Source: Angiostrongylus vasorum
Lineage: Eukaryota > Nematoda > Chromadorea > Rhabditida > Metastrongylidae
Direction of reading: 5' to 3'
DNA length: 64,000 bases
NCBI GenBank assembly: GCA_018806985.1
Contig: JADANN010000446.1
Span: forward strand, 1-64,000
Shown here piece after piece: positions 11,034 through 22,100 of this stretch. The notes beneath the pieces are model-generated. The model was given only the letters and a program-made list of their open reading frames with translations, had not been told where the DNA came from and did not search any database. The translations under genes were made by a program, and so were the position numbers. Numbering within the stretch: position 1 is the stretch's first letter; the number at the start of each line of letters is the position of its first letter.

Positions 11034-14000
11034 TCTTATACACCCATCCATTATCTTTAATGCATCATATACGACTCAGTAACCTCTCCTGATCGCGTTT
11101 TCTCCCTCACTCTCAAAAAGGCAATCATTAATATCATTATCTGCTCACGAAAATATGCGACCGGCTGACGCAGGAGGGCCCGAATAATTTCGTGAACTGG
11201 TGGCGACTTTTTACTGCCTGAAGCCAGATGCTGTTGTCTGTTTTCCAACTGATGTTTTTACAGTTGTGCAGGTGGTGACGTACAAAGGCATTACAGAGCG
11301 CTTTCCGGCTGATTGTGTTGCAAAGACATGAAATAACTCTTGCTGCTCACGTTACAGCTAATTTAGGGAAAAATTATTTCATGATACATTAGACAACAAT
11401 AATATGTGAAAGAATACAAATAACATAGACGTCTGATGGAAGTAGATATTGGAGTATTGTTTATGACGTAGAAGATCTTAATACCCTTTAATTCTTGGAT
11501 ACATGGCCCGTCTTCAGTGGTTGTGCGGACCCCAGCATAATTTCCAATCTCCGGAGATTTGCTGGTTTAGCCATTGTGGTTCCCTGGAGTCCCGAAAACA
11601 GCCTGGCCAAAGTCTGCCCCAGGTCGACTCCACCACAGTCTGTCGCAGCCCTTGCTGATCAGAGGAAGATTTGCTAGCATGCAACTAGTTTTGTTATCAG
11701 GTTAATGGTGGATCCTGGTATTGGTTTACCCTTAGCTGGGCTTCTTAATGGAGGTGCCGGAGTCCTTTTCAGCTTGGGAGACCTTGCGTGGGGGGACGAA
11801 TCCCCCCGTTGTACATCAAAACCCGACACTCAGGAACACCTCCCAGCCACGATGACGCATTAGACCGTTGGAACGATACCGTTTAATAGGTAACTGAAAC
11901 CAGTATAGTAGTCTTCTTGATAGGCTACTGTACACATTATTCAGGTTTCTTGGAAATTGGCCCTTTTATGGCGCGGAATTGTTAAACGGAGAGCGGCAGT
12001 GCTCATTCGAGATCATTCGGATATTCTAAAACAGATGATGGTATCTCTTGACACAGTGTAAGGTGACACTACCCCGACAAAGCTTTTCACAACATAATGC
12101 ATAATAGATTCGTTCGAAGGTATGAAATGTGCGTACTCTTAGATGGGCTGTTCTTACAAAGTCCTCTTGTTGCTGTGATATTCACATGTTGAAGAGTCAC
12201 CACCCCATTTGATCCTTGTAAGGTAGAGACGAATCAGCTGACGAGCCCAAAGCTCCATATCCAACATTTTAATTGTTTCATCGTTTTGCCGTGAAACTTG
12301 GATGTGGTTCTACGACTCATCCACACTTGGTGCTAGTTTTTCAAATTGGGTTATTTCTGTGTGAACCAATTTTTAAGTTGGTATTGACAAGAGTTTGGCA
12401 CATACTGTTAATGGGCAAGTGATATAACCTGGTGTCACGAATCTGATATCCTCTGCTGTTCTTCCACCATAAAAGCCCAGCGGTCTTCCTTTTTTAGAGC
12501 CAAAGTAATAGTTTACTGATTGTACCTTTCATGCGTTTTTTTGATCTATGATTGAAAATTATAGAAGGGCCGCCTGTTCGACTTGTTGACCCTGTTGACA
12601 AATACACTGCGCTTATGGTTAGGGTGGGTTTTGGTTCCTTTCTTTTTTCATCAATGACAGTATTCGTCTCTTTTGCAGGTTTAGCGCTTAGAACAGCAGT
12701 GCTGTTAGTGTTCTAAGACGATTCATTCGTTCCTTACATAAGAACTTACATTCCTTTGATAAATACTACTTTATAGTGTTGTTCAGAGTACGATAGTCGG
12801 CATGGGATTGATTGGTGGTGGCTTATTTCTGCGAAATTCTCGCCTTGTGAGTTTATTGCTGATATAATTACCTTTTCATATTTGGTACTGGTGGCGCACG
12901 ACCGCCCAGCTGGTCAATTTTGTACCCGATTTGTTTACAAATGTCCTCAATATTCTCGAAATATTTGCCTTGATCAGGGAAGCTCACCAATAAACCAATT
13001 CAGTTTGCGAGATTTGAGCATGTGGCTCAGATACCAAAGGAATTTATTCGAAAGGAACTTGAATTGAAAGGAACAGTTCGTGAGGTTGGTTGCCATTGTC
13101 GGTGTATAGTTTTTGTCATACTTATTCTTCTTCTTTGTCGAATACGGTGCATAAACTCTTCCAATTTCGTAATTTGATATACTGTAGTAATGTAGAGTGC
13201 TCGATATGCATAATTTTGATCATGTTTTGTTGTTCTTACCTATCTATAAAACAGCTCGATGCCTTTGGCTGTTAGACATTAATGCGCCTACATAGTGACG
13301 AAGAAGGACGAGTAGCACAGCGGTCTGAGGCGCCCTACAGTACCACCAAGCCCTCTAGCTTTCCGGGGTCGGCACATTGGTACCGGACTTGTCTGGGAGT
13401 ATAGTAGCATTAGCTCGATACATCGGTAGGCTACCGCGAGTTACTGTAAAGGTCATATATGCATTCAGTCACCTCCAACGATGCTCAATGAAATCGAATG
13501 CATGGCACATCTCCTAGGGATTGATCAGCTCCAAAAGATTTATCCTTTTTTTATCCATAATGTTGGAAATTGCGTGGAAAATGGACAGGTCGTTCGTAGA
13601 TTGATACTTGCTTGACCCCTGTTCTGTCATTTAGCGGTTGCTTTTTCAAGATAACGCCGTCTGGAGAGCTACGTGTTGAGCATGTGCCGGTGGTGAAACT
13701 ACCTTCTATTTTCTCTTCAAAGAAACAAGTGAAGGTAAGTTTGTGCAATTACCGATGAGTTGACTTCTTTCATAATTAAACTTGACTTGATAGATCTAAT
13801 CTGTGTAAATCATGTTTCAGGGCTTACTAAACCTCCGTCTTGCCGGTGTCGATATGTCTCAAGCTGGTCAACAGTTTATTGCAAAAGACTTGCGTCTGAC
13901 AAACAAGCCCATCATTTTCACTGTTATAAAGGTGGGATATAATCGTTCTATTTTCACCAAGAACATGGGGATTAATTGTGTTGTGGGATATTATTTTTTA

Positions 14001-17000
14001 TTTCTAATACGTAATGAATAATGCATTCTTTATATTTGAGTATTTCGACTACTTTTTTCATAAGTTGGGAGATCTCTTGCGCGTTGGAAAAAGACTACTT
14101 GGGTGATTTTTTTCCTGTGGAATCATTTGTATGCTGTAATAGAGCTTACCCAGGTCGAACTACAATCGGATTGGCATCCTTCGTGTTTCGGCTAAATTTA
14201 TGCTATATTGCAATCAGGGGTTTTTTTCTAAGAGGCGACAGTTCCTGGTCTCAGTTCACTTTTCGATGGGATTCCGGTTAGCAGCGTGAAAGTCCTGAAA
14301 AGCTTGGGTGGCCGTTGATAAATCCAGTGTTTCGAATTCGACACCAGAAGACATCCCTCTGATCAATTCGGAATTTCTCAAAAGCAATGCGAAATTTTGA
14401 GTTGATTAAAAAGAAAAGTATGGTCATCCTTTTCATAACTGTGACCGTGGGCAATGACCTTTGATTTCATGGATTTATCACGAGACTTTTTAAGTTTAAT
14501 ACATCGCAAAACTGGTTACAATGAATCATCAATTTTCCAGCCTAGCGATGATTCAGTGGATACAGTGGATGCAGATGTAACCGTGAAAAAAAGTAGGTGA
14601 TTCAGGCGAATTTTCTTTAATTTGTCACAAATCTATTTGGATGCGAAGCTTTTCATGGCCATCCTTGGAAGAAAGAATTTTAACTTCAGCTTATAACTCC
14701 TATCATAGAATTTGTAATTGGAGAATTTGTAGTGTCTTGAGGATAACGAGATGGTGAAGGAATAAAAGACTGCGACATTGTAACTCTTGTTAATTATTTT
14801 TTAAAGACTGCCTGCTTCGCATATTTTGAAGCATAAAATAACGGTGTTGTCTATTCTTCATTCTTCGATTCTGTCGTTCTAGAGCACATTTAACCGATTG
14901 AATTTGAATGTTGAATTGGTGCGTCGTGGCTATGGTCGTGTCCCACCACCTGAATCGACGCGTCATCTCAAGGCTTTACAGTCGATCCCAGCATATTCCA
15001 GACTGGTCAGTCGACTGCTGATGAGTGAGAAAGTCAGTTTTCCAGTTCTGTGTGATTGCTCAGTCTTGATCTTGAATATTTACAAAAATTATATTATCCT
15101 TCGTTTCCTCAAAGGTTACTACAGCTACCCATTTTCTTCGCCCTGAAAATGAACCGGGCCGTTGTAATAAAAATTGTTTCCTACTGTATATTTTTTATTT
15201 TCTTCTCAGATAACTTTTTTTTTCAATAAATTTTATGCTCTTGATGGTTTATTATGTGTTACCCCAATTATTTCCCGTAATTGTAGAGAGCTCAAACTAT
15301 GTGATTCAATTCGCTGTATGCTATTCTCTCATCGAGTGAGTTTATAGGTCTTTTCTTCCACTCTAATTTATAAGTATAATGAGGGAATGAAAGGCTTGGC
15401 TCACCAGAAGCAAGCTCGAACTATGACATATTTGACGATATTTCTACCACTGCCTTTACCCACATCCATGAAATTTCGCTTGATATTGTTCCAGCCTCAT
15501 TTACATGATTTTTAAACTTTTCTTTGTTTTGGGTAGTCCAGCGCAACAACTTTTTTCAGATTTGTAATCTTGACAAGAAAATGGTATACTAGCAAGGCTT
15601 TTATTGTCATAAGCACCTCATGTTTCCAAAATCAATATAAAACAAGAAGGATGAAACTCTCGGCGATGATCAACCCCTGAGAGGTGCTCCGTGCATTCGA
15701 CTGCATTAAGCTTCGTTGGAGGTGATTGAATCCATATCTGGCCTTTACAATGACTTGCAGCGGCTTATGGATCTATCAAGTGAATGCTGCTATCCTCTCA
15801 GACAAGTCTGATACCAATCTGCCGAACCTGGAGAGATGAGAGGCTTGGTGAGCCTGGGGCGCGGAGTCGATCCCATGTTGATTGCAAGGCACATCTAACC
15901 TCTCCACTACACGATCCTCTTGTAATCAAAAATCAGCTTACTAGTAAGTAATCAAATTTAAGTGTGAGGAAAAAATGGTGCGCTATTTGTTTCTAAACGG
16001 TAAAATTGGTCAACCCACAGTCTTCTGGAAGTCGTTGTGTGGGACGGATAACCACTATTTCACATATTATCGTACTGAAGGCGTTTTATAAATGAAATCC
16101 TCTTTTGTTTATTAAGATTAATCTTGTTCGGGTGTCATTGGTTGTTAGTAACCATTTCGACAGTTGTTTGCTTTATTTGTATTAGTAGCAATCTTTATGT
16201 AGCTCTTATTAGTGCATCTAGTAATGGCTGTGGATTAGACATCTAAAAGAGAGCATTATATTTTATTTAGAATTTTTTAAATTTTTCGGCTTGAAAGCTC
16301 TTTCAAACTAAGATTTTATCGTCTTCCCTATGTGGGAGTTATTTTCACTTAACTTCTATCCAATATATAGACTAATATCAGAGTTTCCAATACCTCAACG
16401 GATAACTAAGTTTACAGATAGCTGATCGACGCGGCGTTGGTTTATGGGAACGTGATTCATGGGCGGAGTCGGTCCGATCATATCCATCACAGTTGCGTCA
16501 GATTGTTCTTGGTGCTCCGATTACCAAGTTTTTTGGTGAGCTTTTATTCGATGAGGTAGTATTATTAATTTTTAAATTGGAATGATAAAAACTTGCTGAA
16601 TGAGTGGCTTTTCATGGAAGGGGGAATTTGTCTTCGCCAAAAACATCCTGGAACTGCTTTACTGAGCAAGCGATATGTGTGGTTGCTAGTTAATCGATGC
16701 TTTTTTGAATGATATATTTCCACGAAGAATCACTCGAATTCCACAGCACTTTTTTGCTAATCTGATATCTTGTTGGTTCGTCAAATTTCTGCTTCCTGCC
16801 CCCCTCCCCCCAGAGAATGTAGCCTTTCTGTGGCTTTCTCATATCGTCATCATAGTGGCTTAAGTGTCGATTTGAAAAAATACCTTGTGTTTCGAACTGA
16901 AATTTCGGATATTTCTCTAGAAATGAATAAGTTTTAAAGTAAATGTTTTTACTTGACACATCTATCCATCTATTAGCTAATTAACGAGTTTTCTTTCGAG

Positions 17001-18078
17001 ATTATATGTCAAAGAACAACCATTTCAAAGAGATTTGTTATGTGATGTCGATGTCGGTTAATGGGAAAGATTATTTCACAAAAAGTATTAAAACGAAATA
17101 AAAACGGTGTAGTGGAATAGAACGGTAAGCTTTAAGGTGTATATCGGTATGCTAGGTCAAAATCGCATGGAAAGAGGATGAAATTTTTGGTCACAGTAGG
17201 AGAATATATGGAACTTTAAAAATCCCTTAGGAATTCCCCCACACTCTTAGACATGCTATGCTTAGAACGTTTTTTGATAACTTCTGAAACTGATATATTT
17301 ATGCAGTTTCTGGACTGCAGCTATAATCTTGTTAATACTAACATGGGATGGAAAAGAGCTTTCGTCTTTTCGATCCCACTTCTTAGAGTTACGTACTTAC
17401 TTGACACTTGAACGGCCCGTCCTCACTAGTTGTGCGGGCCCTAGCATAATCACCACTTTTAGAAGATTTGCTGGTTAAGCCATTATGATTCCCTGAAGTC
17501 ACGAGGACAGCCTGGGCAGTCTGCCCCAGGTCGTCACCGCCACGGGCAGTGACAACCCTTATGGATTAGAGGTAGATTTGCTACCATGCGACTTTGATGC
17601 CAGGACGGTGGTGCATCCTGGTATTGGTTTACTCTTAGCTACGTTTCCTGATGGAAACGCCGGAATCCTCAGCTGGGGTGACACTGCCAGGGGATGAATC
17701 CTCCGCTGTACATCGCAGTCCGACACCCAGGAACACCTGCCGGCCACGATGAGGGCGGTAAACCGTTAGGAGGCTTTCTTAGAGTTATTGAAATCAATTC
17801 AGTCCGTTGGCAGGTTTTTACAATTTTCTGAATTTTCTTTAAGGCGTGCGATTGAATGTGATTGTTGTAAGAAACACTACGATACGGAACTTTTGCTTCA
17901 GATTCTGGTGTTTACGGTGTCGAAAGATGTGCTTCTGTTTGGTGTTAAACTGACACAACAGACCTATGCTATGTTACTGGTCGCTTGCGCTCATATTGCT
18001 AACGGGTACAATCGTTTTGCATCCGGCGTGGATCGTCTCACCGAGAAGTACAACAAAGTACGACAGCGATTTAAGTAG
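9982..18078 (+). CDS. C3orf33-like membrane-anchored SNase-fold protein, nine exons
   Basis: Homologue of human C3orf33, whose family carries a staphylococcal-nuclease-like domain after an N-terminal membrane segment; the biochemical function is not established. Exons: 9982-10045, 12565-12623, 12787-12846, 13004-13084, 13651-13734, 13821-13931, 14883-15032, 16418-16535, 17783-18078. Phases agree throughout, giving about 340 residues against 294 in human. Key stretches: membrane segment STIVGMGLIGGGLFLRNSRL, then QIPKEFIRKELELKGTV (human IPVEFIRRNVKLRGRL), GELRVEHVPVVKLPSIF, GLLNLRLAGVDMSQAGQQFI (human LLVKLAGVELAETG), LNVELVRRGYGRV, RRGVGLWERDSW and a Lys/Arg-rich C-terminus. Compared with human, about 15 residues are missing between exons 6 and 7, so a short exon in 13932-14882 may be unmodelled. 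Exon 2 could also end at 12617. Introns hold family D and A repeats. The terminal exon acceptor (17782) directly abuts a family D copy. Confidence 0.88.
10958..11030. repeat. (AT)n microsatellite, 73 bp
   Basis: Uninterrupted AT dinucleotide array in intron 1 of the C3orf33-like gene. Confidence 0.95.
11480..11872 (+). repeat. Family D repeat in intron 1
   Basis: Runs from ACCCTTTAATTCTTGGATAC through CAGCATAATTTCCAATCTCC, TGGATCCTGGTATTGGTTTA and TCCCAGCCACGATGACGC to AGACCGTTGG. Near full length and in the same orientation as the gene. Confidence 0.8.
13307..13555 (+). repeat. Family A tRNA-derived SINE-like repeat in intron 4
   Basis: Head GAGTAGCACAGCGGTCTGAG resembles a tRNA A box. The body has TTTCCGGGGTCGG, GGTACCGGACTTGTCTGGGA, GCATTCAGTCACCTCCAACG and GGGATTGATCAGCTCC, and a T-rich tail. 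Several bases after the head are missing relative to other copies. Confidence 0.75.
15656..15912 (-). repeat. Family A SINE-like repeat in intron 7
   Basis: Minus-strand copy. The plus-strand text reads CGGCGATGATCAACCCCTGA to TCTAACCTCTCCACTACACG, so the tRNA-like head is at the right end. It is antisense to the host gene. Confidence 0.75.
17398..17776 (+). repeat. Family D repeat abutting the last acceptor of the C3orf33-like gene
   Basis: Starts near CTTACTTGACACTTGAACGG and ends GGCGGTAAACCGTTAGGAGG. The next bases are CTTTCTTAG, the acceptor of exon 9. The whole repeat lies in intron 8. Confidence 0.85.
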
Positions 18079-18079
18079 T

Positions 18080-19170
18080 CACATCGACTGCGTAGGCGTA
18101 CGTAGGTGATTTTTCTTGTTTCTGTTCTGAAAAGAATGTCATATCCAACCCTCATTACCTGCATCTTTGTTCTACCACAGCGTTGATCGAGTGGAAGAAA
18201 AAACCCTATAGCTAAGCTTATTGGTGTGAAATCTCATTCGGTGTGCGGTTTTTTAAGCCATGTTGTAGTATTGAGTTGGACAAACTTCACTATCTACTTG
18301 AAAATTCATCATGTATCGCGTTGTGTTTTCCACTTTACTACTAAAGTGACGACAATGAAATCCACTGGATAATTGATGCTTATCGATTGCCTCCTTGTTT
18401 TATTGATCGTCAGTCGATACGCACAATTTGCATGGACACATGTGTTTCATTCGGATGTACTGGTCATGCCTAGGCCCTCCTTGTCATGGTTTCTGGACTC
18501 TTCCCATGCGTTAGTTACACAACATTTGATCGTGATGATATTAATTAAAACTGGTTTTCGAGTTCTAACTGATAACGAGTTTAGGCATGTTATTGCCTTC
18601 TTTACTTTCCGTATATTATAAAGTGAGATTGTATATCAAATTGCTTACCTTCCCGATCATGCTCTTAAATCTTTAGTTTAATCTATGAATAGGTAATCTA
18701 ATTGTAGTCGATGTAGGTCAAGGATGTCTAATCGTTTGTTTAGGATAGGTTTAATTTAGAAATTCTGACGGTCTATATTTTCATTTTCGAAAGTTGTTTC
18801 GTTGATATGGAAGTGCTCATAAAATGAAATTGCTTGTTAACTCAAAAACTGATTTTTTCGGCAAAAAAGTCCATTCATACCTGATAATGGAACATATGTG
18901 TACCGATTTTTTCTGAGAGGGAGGAATTTCTGCGTTGTATTGGTCATTTCTACTCATTTTTATTTTATAACGATTACTTACTTTCGTAACGCAGGCGTAG
19001 AGTTTGAGTTGTCTATTTATGGAGTTGATTTATCGACCTATGTAGTCGATACTTATTGCCTTTACAGAGTTTTCATATCTGGCCTATTTTCATGCGTACT
19101 CATGTTTAATGACCGTTTAAGAATGTGGAATTACTCCACAAAATCTTTTTGAATACTGTAAAACAAAAGT
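18080..19170. other. Intergenic region, no feature seen
   Basis: About 1.1 kb between the C3orf33-like stop and the next ATG. No AATAAA was found close to the stop at 18078. Too long for a typical ~100-bp nematode operon spacer. Confidence 0.4.
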
Positions 19171-19174
19171 AAGC

Positions 19175-22100
19175 ATGAGTAATAGCCGGTGGTTTACGGA
19201 TGACAGTAACGCGGTGTCGTCATCCCCAGCAGTCGGTGACACTAGCGATGTGGATACAACGCTGCGGTAGGTTGTCCTTTTTTTCGCATTCGTTTTCATT
19301 AACACATTCTGATCGAAGTGCATTGTATGCTATGCATTAGTGGGGTTGGGCAAAGTGGACAAAGTGCATTACATCCATTTAATAATATTCGTACCAATGG
19401 TTTATTGCTTAACAAAGGACTTGTATCCGCACTTTTTGCATTTATTCAGTAGCTTGTCCAACGCAAATGTTATATCGGGCATTGCATGTGAAAAGCTACT
19501 CTCCATTCTTAATGATTTACAGGGAATCTTTTTTCGGCCAAATTGAATAACAAGTAACTTGATTGGTAGTTATTTCTATATACACTTACTTGGATACTTG
19601 GATGGCTCGTCTTCACTAGTTGTTCGGGCGCCAGCATAATGTCCATTATCCGGAGATTTGTTGGTGCAGCCATTGTGGTTCTCTGGAGTCCCCAGGACAG
19701 CCTGGGCAGTCTGCCCCAGGTCGTCACCGCCACAGGCAGTGACAGCCGTTGTGGATCAGAGGTAGATTTGCCACCGTGCGCCCAGTTTGATACCAAGACG
19801 GTTGTGGATCCTGGTATCGGATTACTCTTAGCTGCGTTTTCTGATGAAAACGCCAGACTCCTCAGCTCGAGAGACTATGGCGTGGGGATGAATCCCACTG
19901 CTGTACATCACAGGCCGATACCCAGGAACAGCTTCCAGCCACGTTCAAGTGGTAAACCGTTGGGAGGACTATATGTATATATAATATATGCCTCTATGTA
20001 ACTGTACAACATAAACGAATGTTGTCACGACATACTATGAAACCAGTACATACCACATTCGGTAGAAAGAAATGTGACACATTATTGAAGCATTACACAA
20101 GAGTCTGCTCAGAAACCATTGGGACTTCGGTATTTGTGGTCGTCTTCAACTCGGCTCCAAAAAAACGACGAGAAACGATTGGAACCCCCGGAGAGATTGC
20201 TTACTTATTGTTGTACCTGCTTCTGAATGTATTCTTGGTAGACGGTATGCTTCTTCTCGAACGCTCTCAGCTCTTCCTTCAATTTCTCTTCGTGTCAGAT
20301 CATGTTCATTGGTTTGGCCGGTGCCTACCTTGTTGTTTTGAACCATACATCCGTTAGTAGAACTGAGTTGTATCGTCAGAAGAGCAGATTGGTGGTTTTT
20401 TCGACGCCTTTGGAAGATCTTGGGAACTGGTCTCCAGTGCCTTCACATTCTATCTAGGCATACGCGCCTTCAGATTTCCTGACGTTCCTTAACGGCTTGC
20501 TTAAGCCCTAGATTCGTACTCGGCCACCTAATTTTGATAGTTTTACTGTTCTTCCCGTTCCATCCTTGTCAATTCACATAATTTGAATCCTTTTCATAGA
20601 GTACATTCCCCGTAACGACACACCCAGTAGAGCCACCAACTCATGCAGTGACAACGATCGTTCCAACGGTAATCTGTTTTGATTGGTAAACGTTTTTTTT
20701 GTGGGATGCTGACTGGAAAAAAAAGTGCAGAACTAGACATGGCATAGATTGCAAAAAAACCTTCAAATGTAGATGACACTGTGGTTACTGACAATGCGGG
20801 CTCCAACACAATTTCCATTCGTTTCTTTTTGGGGAACAGTCGTCGTCCATGGAGGTGATGTGCTTCAAACACGGGGACGTTCTCCAGGCTCATTCCATAG
20901 TTCTGAAATCGTTCCGATCTGCGTATGCAGATGGTTAACGATAGCCGCAAATATCGCCGCCCATCGCATGGGTGGTCTTCCAAGAGAACGTTTGCATTCT
21001 CTTGGAGTCCACTCCTCTGTTCTTTTCGTCAATCTGTCATTTGTCTGTACTATGTGACCGGATCATCTGTTTCGCTGTCAATGTATATTCTCCTGGACCT
21101 CGAAGGCGGGACAGTTTTCGGAGATCTGAGCTGCGCATTCAGACTGGGCGTTGTGAGTACTGGATAAACTTCAGAAGCCTTCGTTCAAGTGCTGTGACTG
21201 ATATGCAGAGTTTTTGACGTGGCTGAAGTAAAAGCCCACGTGTCTGCTAACAACAGACCGCTGAAAGGGGTGTTGAATCGAAAAGACGAGTGCGATGTTT
21301 TGGTTTGCTAGTTAATTGATGGCTTCTTCATTGGATCCAGTTGTGGGCTATAATTCCTCCTTCATGTTGTACATATTCATTGGACATCTAAGGTATGTTC
21401 ATCTTCAAACTACTGGTTCTTCATGGACTGGCTCTTCTTCCTATTTATGCGTAGTCCGATCATTTTTCCCGCTTCGTAGAGCTTACTTAGCGTCGTCTCT
21501 GGTTCTTCGGTGCTTCTTGAAAATATGACGATATTATCAGCGAAACGAAGATTGAAAAGGAATTTTCTATCAATACGTATGCCTTTCTTCTCCCAATCGA
21601 GTGACTTCACTATCCACTGCAATGCGGCAATAAACAGCTTTGGCGATATTGTGTCGCCTTGTCGAAGCCTTTTTCCCATGGGTATGGTAAGAGGTCATTA
21701 TGGTAAGAGTGGAAAAGCTATATTTTCATAGTGCAGTTCCGATAACAATTAGAGTTCTTGGGTAAACGCTCTTTGGTCGACGAGCGCTGATAGTATTGCA
21801 TTCACCACTCGCTCTCAAATGCTTTCTCATGGTCGATAGAGGTTTGAAGAATGTTGAGAATGTTGACCCCTGACACTTCTTCAACGTAGTTCATAGAGCA
21901 GAATCCTTCTCGGAATCCTGCTTGCTTAATTGATGCTGTCTTATCATCCGAATTCTTTGATATGCGAAATAAAGTGATCTTCGTGAACAGCTCGTAGAGC
22001 ACACTCAAGGAGCATATCGGTCGAAAGTTACGAGAATCATTTCTTGGGTAGGATGTCCGTACGCGATGTCCTCGATTTCTTCCTAAAAAGTTTTATTGTT

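Noticed and set aside
12676..12713. Possible exon after TTTTGCAG in the C3orf33-like gene
   Set aside because: Exons 2 and 3 already join in phase and match the human order, and the segment ends in a stop without a good donor.
18079..19174. Operon between the C3orf33-like gene and the Ser/Arg-rich gene
   Set aside because: The 1.1-kb gap is much longer than typical nematode operon spacing and no spliced-leader acceptor is evident before 19175.
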